The position numbers and the translations under genes are program-made. The notes under the pieces are model-generated. The model did not search any database, had not been told where the DNA came from, and saw only the letters and a program-made list of their open reading frames with translations. Below are positions 10,939 through 22,165 of a stretch of 64,000 nt of DNA, in pieces (position 1 is the stretch's first letter; every line of letters begins with the position of its first letter). Source of the DNA: Macroventuria anomochaeta (taxonomy: Eukaryota > Ascomycota > Dothideomycetes > Pleosporales > Didymellaceae); NCBI RefSeq assembly GCF_010093625.1, contig NW_022985381.1, positions 517,478 to 581,477 of the forward strand. The letters run 5' to 3'.

Positions 10939-13577
10939 GGCATCTTGAATGTGTAGCAGATATTGTATATGGTATGCGATGACATGTAACGTCATAATGC
11001 TAATCGTCTGGCTCGATCATGAACAGTGTGATTGTTCCAATACATCGTGTATGCGCAGGCCGATGGCGGTGGGCTGTCCGTGGTTCTTAAACCGGATTAC
11101 AGTGGAACGCACACCAATCGCCGTCATCCTCTTTAATCTCTCCCCATTTGGATTGTCATATTCCTGCAGATAACACATCAAATATGTGTACAATGTCGAA
11201 ATAGACATCCATGGCTTTTTTTGAGGTTATGCACACTAAAATGCAGGTTAAGTGCGCATGTATTGATGTTGTTTGTCCAGATGATGCACGATCGATTGTG
11301 AACGAACATAAGACCATGACAGCTCGGTGGGAAAGTGCGCAATAGACAGTTTGCGAGCAGATTCACGAAAATGCGATGAATGTTTCAAGAATATAGTAAA
11401 CCAAAAGTTGAAGAAAGTCGCTAGCATGGTTCCGACCTCACCGGCGGGTGCACCGTGACCGATCTTTTTCCTACATTCCACATCTCCATCTGGATGCAGC
11501 CTCGTTCCACCGAACATGTCGCAGCAGTTGAAATTTCACAATCCATTCAACAACACATCTAAGGATATCCTCAAATCGGCTCGTCAGTCGCATACTTGGG
11601 TGAGCCTCATGCGCCTCTTCTTCCTCATGTCCTGCGTCTTAGGAAGTCTTGAAACACAGAAAGATCGATCTCTGGCGAAGATGTTGCGGGCTTCAGCATG
11701 CTACGGGACAGTTTCAGTACGCTGGTTTTCGGTCTGGAGATGCTTATATGGAGGTTCGATCCAACGCTCCTCTTCTTCAGCTTGCAGGGATAGAGCTTTC
11801 TCTACATAATCCTACTTCCATCTGATTGGGCCACCCCGACGCAGCTGCATAAGACCTTACCCTGGCACTTCTGAAACCTATCCTGATACACATATTTCGT
11901 TCCCTTCACACCTGTAGTTCATTCTATCAGTATGAAGCCTGCAGCATCTCATTGTTCACCGCAGGCCGCCGGTTGTGAGTTCCGCGGATCGGCCAGACTT
12001 TTATGAGAACGATGCAATCATCTCACCATCATCTGGTCCAGTCGGTATGAATGCTTAGACGGTTTAGTGACCTGATTCATGGCTCACCGGCTCGCCCTCC
12101 GGGCTCAGTATTCTCTGGGTTCGTCGCGAGTTGCGAGTGTTGGAGGCCAGCCCACAGAATGCCAGTGACACCGCTGTACATCTAGTTGAGCCTTTCATTC
12201 ACGCTGACAATTTCTCATAGGCGGTAAGAATGGCCAATCAAAATGTCCTGCCAATGTGTCTCCAGACCGTCCATGTACACGTCCACGAGTGTCAGCACTG
12301 CAACGAGCCTTAATGGGCGACTGACTCTACGAAGCAGTTTCGACCTCCAAAGGTGAAGCATGTCCTATGCTCTAGTTTTGCAATTGGTAAAGAACATCTA
12401 ATGCACGCGATTCTACAACAAACACTAGTGGCCACTGGCGGCGAACTTGGCACTTGCTCAAAATGTTTGCCAATAATTGACATGTCAGCAGCGATTAGCA
12501 ACAGTTCGCATACCGAGCAAGTCTGCAGCATGAACCTGGAATGAATTCGAGTTCCAATCCACTGACTGAAGAAGATGCTGGTTGGAAATGATGATTGGCT
12601 ATCGAATGTCGCTCGACGCCACCATGCAAGGTAGTAACACGGTCTTTCTCTCACGCGCAACACCTTCGCGCAACTGCCAATGCGAGAACCCAATCTATGG
12701 CTGCCAACGCAGCCTGCACGTTGCCCTTCGACAAGGCTTTTGGACAGAATCGAGAAATTGGTCGCTGCGCTGCGCAACGATCATAAAACGAGGCTCTCCA
12801 GACTGGAGCTGCCTTCTGGCAGGATAGTCACTTCAATACAGAAAACACTCAGCTCAACACATCCTTCCAGATTCTTCTTTCAGCAAGTTTCAAATCTTAC
12901 AAAGGAACGCTGAAGATTACCTATCTTCTTAGAACCTCACACGCATGCGCTCACTCAAAGCATGGACCCGACAACTGATCCTCCTCCACCTCTAAGGCGA
13001 TCTGCAATCAGAGCGCCGTCGTTCTTCGATGCAAGGTGGTTCTCGCCATCCCCGCCTCCTCCACCGCCGCCTCTAGTAAGTCAGCGCAATTTTTGTCCAC
13101 CTCCACCTCTACCTCCACCTCCTCCGCCGCCGCCGCCGCCACCTCCTCTGTCACCTCCTCCACCTCCTCTGCAACTATCCTCCGCTTTCACCTCCTCCTC
13201 CGTCATCATCATCTCCTCCGCTTCGTTTGCAATTTGGCCTCCACCTCCACCAACTCCTTCCACCCCCACCTCCACCTCCTCTGCGACTATCCTCCGCTTT
13301 CACCTCCTCCCCCATCATCATCACTTCTTCTGCTTGCGCGCGGAGAACAAGTGCACATACATGTTTGTTCTGCTCCAAGTGCCCTCCTCTCTTTTTGGAT
13401 TCGAAGCCACCCGTGTACCACCGCCACCTCCCATCCCGTTTCCCTCCAGGTTGACAAGAACTAGATCTCTACACAGAGTCGCTCGATCATTCAGAACACC
13501 TTTTCCTCCAACTGCTTCGTAAGCGCAACTACCAGAAATCCGACATACCCTACCAATTGTGTCCCTGGATTCTCGCC
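10939..13577. other. Intergenic region without a recognisable gene
   Basis: Kinase 3' flank, then about 2.3 kb with only short overlapping frames on both strands (11.2-11.8 kb, 12.3-12.9 kb) that show no conserved motif. The distal part is the pyrimidine-rich CCTCCA tract listed separately, immediately upstream of the zinc-finger gene. Confidence 0.5.
12985..13440. repeat. CCTCCA/CACCTC pyrimidine-rich low-complexity tract
   Basis: Strongly strand-asymmetric CCTCCACC-type repeats. One frame reads as polyproline, the others as Thr/Ser-rich or (reverse) Gly/Glu-rich runs. Since all frames are equally open, I treat it as simple sequence. It could be a pyrimidine-rich promoter element or 5' leader of the gene at 13578, or an exon of it. 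Confidence 0.75.
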
Positions 13578-14545
13578 ATGCTTCATGGTGCAACAACAGC
13601 CCCAGGGTGCACTGGACGGGCATGCATCTTCACTCGGTTTGACTCCTCACCATCCTTGATTTCACAGCTAACAGGTCTGTTTCTAGATGTCGTGGGAGAT
13701 GACCCGTACCGAAGCCTCACGAGAAACGACATCTCCACACAACCCTTTTCTGTTGACCCGAACAAAGAACCCTCTCGCCTCCAGCATAACGAGTATAAGC
13801 TAACGCTGCTTTACGACGACCCAGTCACTGTTTATTTCGAGTAAGTCAGCGAATACTATGTTTTCTTGACCACGGTCCAGTGGGACTGGTCTGTTAGCAC
13901 TACATGTGTACGACTATACTGACATTTGACTCCCCAGTGCCGCACAGCCTGACTATCTCTATTTCACAAGGCTCATGCGCCAGCAATATCCAAAAAGCTT
14001 CCAGTACGGCCTTACTCGCTTGAAGAAAGTGCATTTCCACTCCGATCGCTGATGCTTGCTCCAGGATTGGTTTCTCGGCGGATGAGCCTTTAGCTGTAAC
14101 GGATCACAACTTCTTCCCTGAGCAGAAGACGAGCGCAGGAGATGTATTGTTGTCACTTGACCCGCATCCAACGCCAGACTCCTACCAATACGACCGTGAT
14201 GTTCTTCATACTCTAGATGCGATCAATGGAACACGAGCGACAGTCAGCGAAGTCGTTCATAGACCCGAGCCGGCAGCGAAAAAATTCACTTGTAACATGC
14301 CCGAGTGTGCAGGCCTTACATTTGGTCGCTCGGCAGAACTTCGAAGGCACAATACATCTTTTCATCCTCGACGGGACAACGCCATTTGGTGCCCGGTGCT
14401 CGATTGCAACCGCAGCCTCATGTACGGCAATCGCCCGTTTCTAGCTCGGGAAGACAAACTGAAAGAGCACATCAAGAAGATGCACAAGTCGGACAAAGAG
14501 AGACGGAACTGGAATGAGTGGTTCAAGCAGCTGAAAAGGCGTTGA
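13578..14545 (+). CDS. C2H2-type zinc-finger protein of unknown function
   Basis: A small protein with two zinc-finger-like modules near its C-terminus. The model is join(13578..13840,13938..14003,14065..14545), 269 residues. Intron 1 has GTAAGT donor and CAG, intron 2 GTACGG and CAG; both junctions keep frame (VYFD-AAQPDYLYF, KSFQ-IGFSADE). The fingers are CNMPEC-x12-HNTSFH (about 184-208) and CPVLDC...HIKKMH (about 222-258), followed by a basic end (KDKERR-type, KQLKRR). This arrangement occurs in many fungal proteins annotated only as C2H2-domain. Nucleic-acid binding is likely but the target is unknown. The 5' end is weak: the ATG at 13578 is a choice, and the gene may begin further upstream beyond an unseen intron. 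Confidence 0.68.
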
Positions 14546-15648
14546 ATCTTAGAAGCTGCGGGATTTCAATCCTGCATTTGCTCTGCCGCCTTCGCTACTG
14601 CCGCCACCGCCGATACAACTTCTTCGACGTTCACAGCGTACTGCAAGCCTCCAGACGAGCTCTACAAGGTTTTTCTGATGGGCACGATCTCTTGGATCAA
14701 TCTTTTTTCTCTAGCTACACACTATAGCACGACTTCACAATACCACTGTTTCTTTGACAGAATTGTGGTATTGAGATACTTAACCCTGCGTTGGCACTCA
14801 ATACGATATCTGCACCTTGCGATGGCAATAATTGCTTGCATCCGTATGTCTCGATAACTTCACACTTTGTGATGCTCTAGTCATGTATCAGGTTGGACAT
14901 TCGCATCTCGCAACATTTGTACACACAAACGCGCATCCTTGACTATAACATTCAGGCTTCACTTCATGATCCGTGAGACGCGTGTGCGTACATTTGGGAG
15001 AGGAGAGGCGTATGCAGAATCTATAGTGCCCATACTCACCCTTGATTGAGTTTTCCGCATAACCTCCTTGCGACGTTATTCACAATGGCCGCCCAACTAA
15101 CCGCAGGTGCGCAAAATATCACTCCAAGAAAAGTTTCCTTTCCATCTCGATTCTTTTACACCAAAATCTATGTCACTACTCCATGTTCATTGCAAGACGC
15201 CGTGGTAGCGTTCCAAGGGCATTAGGGTATTGCGAGAGGGGTACGTTGGGCTAGGATGCGTCGCTCACATTGCGCTTCGTGCCTCTAGTAGCTTGCGGTG
15301 GTCGCTCTTCTGGAAGATTTATTTGTTGTCTTCGCACGCGCCTACTGTCTTGAGTCACCAACGTTAGTGTTATCATCCAGTAGAGTATCTGATGTGTTGT
15401 AGCCAGGAGTTTGTTGTCATCGCGACTTCTTAAACTTTCGAGGGGCTAATGCCCAATTATACAGGGAAGATGCGCTCCTGCTTACGGAGAAAGGGATTAG
15501 TGCTGCTCTGGGACCTGTAATCGATTACCAATGACAAATGAGGGCCTGCCGTTACCTGTTATTTCTGGGGTTCCCCGCGCTCTACCCTCTTGTCTTTGAA
15601 CTACGTCAGACCATGTGTTATTCAACAGTACAAGGCAATCGATTACAG
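14546..15648. other. Gap upstream of the MITE and aminotransferase remnant
   Basis: I looked here for the missing N-terminal half of the aminotransferase (PLP-domain motifs before the YVNKLALELD segment) and did not find it in any forward frame. Nothing else recognisable. Confidence 0.5.
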
Positions 15649-15928
15649 TCGTTTTCGAAATGTACGGACCCCCTGAATTTTGGCACAGTGACTGTATGTA
15701 CCACAGTATAGCATGCAGGGCACATACGTGAGTGGTTAATTGTCTTGATGCCCTAAAGTATCCCACGTTCTGCCATGCGTCCTGTCACCCAGACTGTCAC
15801 CCAGACTGTCACCCATTCTATCAACCAGCCTTAGCTAGCCACTCGGAAGCTCTCACCCACCTGTGACGTATGCTTGATGATATTGAGCCAAAATTCAGGG
15901 GGTTCGTACATTTTTCAAGGCACCGATA
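15649..15928 (+). mobile_element. MITE-like element, copy 1
   Basis: A non-coding element of about 280 bp with terminal inverted repeats: the left end contains TGTACGGACCCCCTG then AATTTTGGC, and the right end is its inverse with one mismatch, about 24 bp of near-perfect inverted repeat (15661-15684 and 15887-15910). A second copy in the same orientation is at 26075-26343. Inside are three copies of a 15-bp unit, CACCCAGACTGT-like, against two in copy 2. Ends near TA dinucleotides suggest a Tc1/mariner-type origin, but the exact target duplication is not clear. The right end lies directly against the broken aminotransferase. Confidence 0.78.
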
Positions 15929-15929
15929 A

Positions 15930-16672
15930 ACAAACGCAGCTTATGTCAACAAGCTCGCCCTTGAGTTAGATAACGAATTTCACCGCATAGGACCCTCCAA
16001 GGTCATCGCGTTCGTGACTGAGATAGACAGCGGATCGGTGGCTGGCTGCGTCCCACCAGTCCCAGGATGTTTCCAGGCGATGAAAAGGGTGTGAGAGAAG
16101 CACGGCGCTTTCATGACCCTTGATGAAATAATATGCGGTTTGGGACGGACTGGTTCCATGTTCGCGTGGCAGGAAGAGGTGTCATGCCAGACATCACGAT
16201 TATCGGGAAACTGGTGTAACGATCTTACACTTTCCAAGCGCATGCGGTATCCAGTGCTGCCGCTCTCGCGGTACAGGAGATAATTGAAAGAGATGGTCTC
16301 ATCGAGAACTCCAAGAAAAGGGAGGTTATCTTTCAACATCTGCTTTATTATCCTTTGGGATAGAAGAGGTTTGTTGGGGACATACGAGGTTGGGGTTGCT
16401 TTTTTGCGGTCGGGTTTGTTCAGGACAGAGCTACGAAGAAGAGTTTCGATCCACACTTTCAATTCGGCATCCGAGTCGAACAAAGAGCTCTAGATCTAGG
16501 CATTAGTTTCTACCCTGGATCAGGGACGGTTGACGAAGAGCGTGGAGATCACATCTTGCTGACGTCAAACATCTTGGTGACGGAGCGGGAGCTTGAACAC
16601 ATCGTTAGCGTCGTAGAGGAATCATACAACAACGTCGAAGAAGAGGTCCTACGTATGCTAACTCTGAAGTAG
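15930..16672 (+). pseudogene. Class III aminotransferase (PLP), truncated and disrupted
   Basis: Translated with frame changes, this stretch follows the C-terminal half of a class III (omega-type) aminotransferase: YVNKLALELDNEFHRIGP, VAGCVPPVPGCFQAMKRV, EKHGAFMTLDEIICGLGRTG, PDITIIGK (PLP lysine), SYTFQAHAVSSAAALAVQ, VGDIRGWG, and the ending ISFYPGSGTVDEERGDHIL. The breaks are TGA at 16092, a one-base frameshift near 16176, TAA at 16217, a missing segment between GK and SYTFQ, and TAG at 16361. The N-terminal half is absent, and the remnant begins within a few bases of the MITE end. The nonsense codons are consistent with C-to-T change of CGA, CAA and CAG, as repeat-induced or spontaneous deamination would give. 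It is non-functional as read. A 167-codon minus-strand frame over the same bases is antisense noise. Confidence 0.88.
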
Positions 16673-19600
16673 CTACACTGGTAGAGTGTGTGGTGAGTCT
16701 TGACAAATATCTAAAACAAATTGTAAGCAACTAAAGTCACACCGACGTGATCACGACAAGTTAGTCACAAGAAGTCGCCCTTTACTCCATACTCACATAC
16801 GAGCGAGTCATCTCATACCCCGGACAATCCCAATCTCGAAGTCCACCGATGCAACCCTCCGCGCCAACTACCGTCCCCAAATGATGATCGTCGTGCATGA
16901 CTTGTCGGACTTTTCCTGATAATCTTCAGGGTCCAAGGCGACATGACAGGCAACGAGGCTGTGATAGTGACACATATGAGTCGTGTTCCTAGCAGATATC
17001 CGCGGCATAGGACGGTACAAGCGGACTTTGTAAGTGACCTGTGAAAGAGACAGAGAGCGATGTCTAAGACCACAAAGACCACAAAGACCACTGTCAAGCA
17101 CCGGAAACCCCGCGGTCTCATTACGTGCCATGCCAGACATGGTCGACTTGTGTGGTATGTCTTGAGTGAGCCTCAAGGGTCCAAGACATCGTCGGCCGTT
17201 AGGCTGTGAGACAGTGACTGCGTCTTGCCGCGACATGACCAAGCATCTGTAAAGATGCATCTTTAGTCATCCGGACTTATGGCGGAGAGTTCGTCAATTC
17301 CTTGAAGTTGCGTTGTAGGACAGAAACAGACAATGATAGGAGTCTGGGTCCAGTTGCCGGACAAACAGGATCGCTGTCGAGAATTGACATGTTGTACCTC
17401 AATGTAACTGTTCGATGAAGCGAAGACCGTTGTCTCGATTTCGGGCTGACGTTTGTGTGGTAGCACAAACGGCTCCACGCTCGTGTAGCCTGGCATCACC
17501 ACCACCCTTCGTCCGTCTTACCGTGCTCGAACGTCGTGGGCAATACGATGAACTGGGTCGACAGTTGTGTAACAAACCAATGTTTGTGCGCTGACAGGTG
17601 CTGACAGCCTCGTGCGTAGTCGTACGGAGAGCACTCCATGTTACACGATGAGTCTGATATTCTCCGCGCTTGGAGCAAGCTGAAGTGCCACACGGACTGT
17701 CGGGTTGGGAATGTCAGCGCTTGTGTACCGTAGCATCGGCGCTTCGGTATCTGAGCTGCGATATTGCCTACGCTGGGGCGTCTGCTCGGAGTTTGAGAAT
17801 GTGCAACCTGACGCGGAAGCTGTCGGGGGAATCAACTGCATGGTCATCTTTTCTTACAGCTGAAGGCTTTTAAACGCGGGGCAGTTCGTGGCGTGGGCCT
17901 GGGCCAGCAAGAGATCTGGAGTTGGAGAAGAGTTCCGCTGAGAGTTTTGTCAGCCTCCGTAATCGAAAACGTTCTGCTGCTCAGGCTTCCCCAACATTCA
18001 TAGGGCTGCGAAGTGTTTCGCGGTCTTTAGCTCTGCATACGTGGTTTTGGTACCTGTCCACTGACGATTTGCGGTGGCCGTTTGATTTTGGAGCCAGCGA
18101 GTTGTGGCTTGCATAGCTGGCAATTCCAGCCCGCGCTCCTCAACAGCGTCAGGCACCGCGATGCAATTGGCCACATTCGTGGCATTTTACAGAATTCAAA
18201 GTGAAGCGCAGTGCGGCAGACGTCAACCGTCTTCCGGACCATTCACGATCTCGACGTTTGTGGGGAAGGTACCTGGACTAAGTGTCGGTGCCGCAGCTGT
18301 TGAAGCCCAATCCACCATATGCTCGCACTCTTCACCCGCACTCTTCACCCGCACTCCACCCGATGAGTGTGGATTCTCAAGGAGCTGGCTGCACGCTGCT
18401 CAACGTGTTGCTGTTTCTTGGGACGTTGGGCATCCTAGCAGTCGATCTCTCGACGGCTTATTCTGCATTGGCAGGCACAGCAGCGTACCTGAAGATCTCG
18501 ATGCGGTGGCATGCATCCATGAATATCCGATGCAGTTGCCGTGGACTCGGCAACGACCCGGTACATCAACTTGTACCACTGTTGAGCTGAACATGTTCGT
18601 TTGTGACGAATCCTCAACCATCAACACGTTGCAAAGGCAAGAAGCTTATCGCAATCCGAAAAAAAATCAAGCGAAAACCAAATGGCTGCAGTTTGATTGG
18701 GAGAGCAAGGAAACACTGACGCAAATCATGATGTGGAAAGGAACAAGTTGACAGAAAGATGAGACGACGGCAGATAGGGAAGTGGCCACTGCAGCATTTT
18801 CGCAACATTCGAGCTGCTATGGCGTACGCCAAACAGTGCGCCGTTCAGCTGAGGAGCGAATTTGCCGTTGTCAAACCTCAGCGGTGGGAGTGACGCGATT
18901 GAGGCGATCGCACTCTCCCGATATCGATAGCATTTCGTACTAAGAACAGCACGAGCCTATCACCGCGTTCGTGGTGAGTAGGTTTAATAAGTTGCAAAGG
19001 ATATCGGCGAGGGTGGCCGCCCTTTTCAGTGTGCAAGCCAATAGCAGCTCCAAGGTGGCTCTGGAGTTTATTGTGAGGGTGAAGAGGTTTCGAGACGCGC
19101 TGCGGCTTTGCATTCCTCTACACGACCACCTGGTTGTGTGTCGAGCGTCAGTATCTTAGTGGTCGCTGAAGTGTGCGCTTGAAAATTCGGGTGATGGCGG
19201 AGAAAGTACAGCGCGCAGAGAACGAATGACACCGCAGCACTGCAGGAGAGCAACCGTGCGTAGTTGTATCTGTGGGGACCGGCGAAGATGCCTACTCCAG
19301 GAATAGAGCGCAATGTTGCACAGTCTGCGGGATGGCATTGGCAATGGTTGCCGTCTGTAGAGCTAGCCAACTGATACGGACTTCGGACTTGATGCGGTGT
19401 GAACGATTGTTGTCAAGATGCTACCTCGGATATCGTCAGAAGTCCGTGGTATAGTCAGGGCATGAGTACGACAATGATTCTCGCGAGTAAGGTAACTGTA
19501 ATATCGTTCGGTAGAGTTGCCACATTCCAGTGCAAATGCACACTGAACGAAGGGTCTGCGAAGATCGCCGCCCTCTTGACAGCGCAACACGGGTAGAGCG

Positions 19601-20737
19601 GGTTCAGCGAAAATCGAAAAGACGGTGACGGCTAGAAAAAGATGGCCATTGCAGACGAACGGGTCCCTTTCTCGGTTGTGGCGTGAGACCTTTCTGCATT
19701 GACCGGGCGTCTCCACAGGTACTAACTGAGATGTCGCACCTCGTGAGGCAACTCGAACTCTGGTTGGCCTACCCCTGAGAACGCGGGATGTCGTCGTTGA
19801 AGGCGGCTTGGTATGCTCTGGGATGAGATGAAAGGAGGGAGATCGCAAGCGCATGCCGTCCTCTGATGACATTGCCACCGCAATGCAGCTATCCCCTGGT
19901 TCGCAGACGGACGACGAAGGTGAGCTGTACTTCGCAGGGTCTTGCACCACGAGACGCTGTGCAAGAGTGAGTGTATGGAGTGCGCGCCGAAAACGCTGCA
20001 GCTTAGCCGGCGACCAACCAGCGCGCCCCTCACCACACCTCGCGAGTGCAGCAGCTTGTGCTAGCTGCAGAGCGGTGAATTGTTGCGCAATCGTGTGAAT
20101 AGCGCGAATCTGCCTGCCAGGGGTGGACATGGCGGTCTTCGCACGCAACGCAAGTGAGAGGCAGGGCGCACATTGCGGCCTCTGTGACAGCGTGCACAGT
20201 TGCGGACTCTAGACATGACATGGAGGAGATTGCAATCAGCCTAGTGCACGTCTTTTCGGCTGCCACTGACGCTGAGCGCTGACTCTTGGGTTGAGCTTTG
20301 CCCGCTTGGGTGTTCCGTGCTAAGGGTTCGCGTGTTGTACTTGAAACTTCGATGCAGGAGCGACCACCGACAGGGAAGGAGCCAGCGCACGGCCGAAAGT
20401 GCGCCTGCACTATATCTCCTCAGCGAACCCCAGGAAGTGCAGAACTCTTGCCCGCTTACGAGTCGCCCACGTTCCCTACCGAACCCTGTTGCAGTCTCAG
20501 TCAGAGTCTGCTGCTGCTGAGTCCAAGAGTGTGAGAGCTGTGTGTGACGAATCTCACTCTCTGCCTTGTGCTACCTCAGCCACGCGCCGCCTGTTACCAT
20601 TGGTGCGAGAGCCTGCACGCCCAAGGTTTCATACCGCAGCACCCGGCCAGCCAACTGCCGCATCAGTACAATAATAACCATCAGCTGCCCGAATCTGCCT
20701 GAGATTCTCCAGACTTTTTGCTTCTCCACCAGAAATC
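16673..20737. other. 4-kb interval without a defendable gene
   Basis: Many overlapping frames occur on both strands (the longest is minus 19363-20148, 261 codons; plus 18104-18751, 215 codons). None shows a domain, good intron structure or an ATG start I trust. Small direct repeats occur (GACCACAAA at about 17077; CACTCTTCACCCG at about 18328-18365). The distal 1-2 kb probably holds the promoter and 5' leader of the gene at 20738. Confidence 0.45.
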
Positions 20738-22165
20738 ATGGCCAATGCTATTGTGTCGACGCAGCTACCCCAGTGGAACTACGAGAAGCCCACCATTACG
20801 ACACGAACTGAGCGTTCTGGATCTGACAGTTCGGCTTCAAGCCCTAACCTGTGCAACGACGACCACGAGACACTGCGGCTAGACACCGCTGCCACGCAGC
20901 CCATCAAAAAGGGAAGCATTTCCCTCCAAGACCGATACATGTCGAGCGAAGAGGATCTGTCACCCGCCTGCGAGGACTCCGGCTCCGAGTCCGAGTACGA
21001 CTGTGACGATGTTGTTATCGAGGACTTGACCAAGCAATGCCACTCAGTCAAGAGGATGTCCATGTCACGATGGAACCAGGGCAAGAGCTGCGACACTGCT
21101 ATCAAGGTGTCGTATGCCTTCGTTGGCCGCCCTAAGGTTGTCGAGCTCAATCTTAGTTCACCAGTACTAGAGCGCCCAATGTTGACACAACGGTCCGCCT
21201 CCCTAGCCAACCTCCCGACAACTGCTCTGGGCAAGCTGCAGAAGGTCGACCAGGTTCAGCGTCACTCGCTGAACGTTGTACCTGTCTCGAAGCACCCTAT
21301 CTCCCCACTCACACGCCCAATCTCTCCTCTCGCCATCATCGAGCCTCGACGTCCTTCTACAAGCTACAGCCCATCGAGCAAGACGAGCACACTGAACCTC
21401 GGCGACCTCACCTCCGCAGCCTCCTCGGTCGTTACTGCACCTTCGAGTCGCAGCGCATCGCCCGCAGTCGCCGCTCCCGTTCGTCCTGCAAGCGCAACAC
21501 CAGAGGATGCCTCTTCGAGGCGCTCGTCAGTCTACATCCCCACAGGAGCTCGCCCAGAGTTGCAGCGAATCCAAACAACACAGACTCAATTCCGTCACTC
21601 TCACCAGATGGCACCACCGACACCCATGTCTCCAGCAACACACGCCTTCCTCAACACCGATCCCTTTGCGAAGCCTGCCCCCAACACTACAATCCCTGCG
21701 AACAAGCCTTCCACACACAAGCGCCTGCGGTCAATCTCAATGAAGCTATCCCTTGCAAGAATCGCCATCACCCCATCTTCGTCAAAGAAGAACATCCACA
21801 ACACCCCTGCTTCGCCGTACACACCCCTTACACCCCAGACTGCGCCCATCGAAGCCACATCCGGATTCCAGAGCCCAATACCCAACAAGCTGCGCCGGGC
21901 CTCCACCATTCTGCGACCGAAGTCTCGTGGAGGAGAGATCTCAAGGGGTCCTTCGCCGGAAATAGCACATCCTCCAGTCCCAGTCTTGAATCGAGCAAGC
22001 ACCATGGGCCTTCCTCAGCGCCAATCGAAGATGGTCGCAAGAGGAGCCAATGAGCGCGAGCCTACCCTCGTCCTCCCTCCTTTCACAGACATGGACATCA
22101 ACCCCATGGCGAGCGTCAAGAGCGGAAAACTGCGAAAGCGCAAGTCCCTGATGGATCTGCTCTAG
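20738..22165 (+). CDS. Ser/Pro/Thr-rich protein of unknown function, single exon
   Basis: One uninterrupted frame of 475 residues from ATG (MANAIVSTQLPQWNYEKP) to TAG at 22163. The composition is Ser-, Pro- and Thr-rich with many SP and TP sites, which suggests a disordered, phosphorylated protein. Features are an acidic Ser-rich segment at about 70-95 (SSEEDLSPACEDSGSESEYD), a more ordered-looking stretch at about 105-150 (SMSRWNQGKS..IKVSYAFVGRPKVVELNL), basic patches (HKRLRSISMKL, KLRRASTILRPK) and a basic C-terminus ending KLRKRKSLMDLL. No catalytic domain, signal peptide or membrane segment is seen. Codon use and lack of introns argue that it is real. I do not recognise the family; a regulatory or scaffold role would be guesswork. 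Confidence 0.8.
   Translation: MANAIVSTQLPQWNYEKPTITTRTERSGSDSSASSPNLCNDDHETLRLDTAATQPIKKGSISLQDRYMSSEEDLSPACEDSGSESEYDCDDVVIEDLTKQCHSVKRMSMSRWNQGKSCDTAIKVSYAFVGRPKVVELNLSSPVLERPMLTQRSASLANLPTTALGKLQKVDQVQRHSLNVVPVSKHPISPLTRPISPLAIIEPRRPSTSYSPSSKTSTLNLGDLTSAASSVVTAPSSRSASPAVAAPVRPASATPEDASSRRSSVYIPTGARPELQRIQTTQTQFRHSHQMAPPTPMSPATHAFLNTDPFAKPAPNTTIPANKPSTHKRLRSISMKLSLARIAITPSSSKKNIHNTPASPYTPLTPQTAPIEATSGFQSPIPNKLRRASTILRPKSRGGEISRGPSPEIAHPPVPVLNRASTMGLPQRQSKMVARGANEREPTLVLPPFTDMDINPMASVKSGKLRKRKSLMDLL

Noticed and set aside
12962..13522. Polyproline open reading frame
   Set aside because: Comes from a CCTCCA simple repeat; every frame is open. I could not splice it in frame into the zinc-finger gene.
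15980..16483. 167-codon minus-strand frame that looks protein-like
   Set aside because: It is the reverse of the class III aminotransferase remnant, which explains the open frame.
19363..20148. 261-codon minus-strand frame
   Set aside because: Uneven composition, no domain, no supporting neighbours, overlapped by frames on the other strand.
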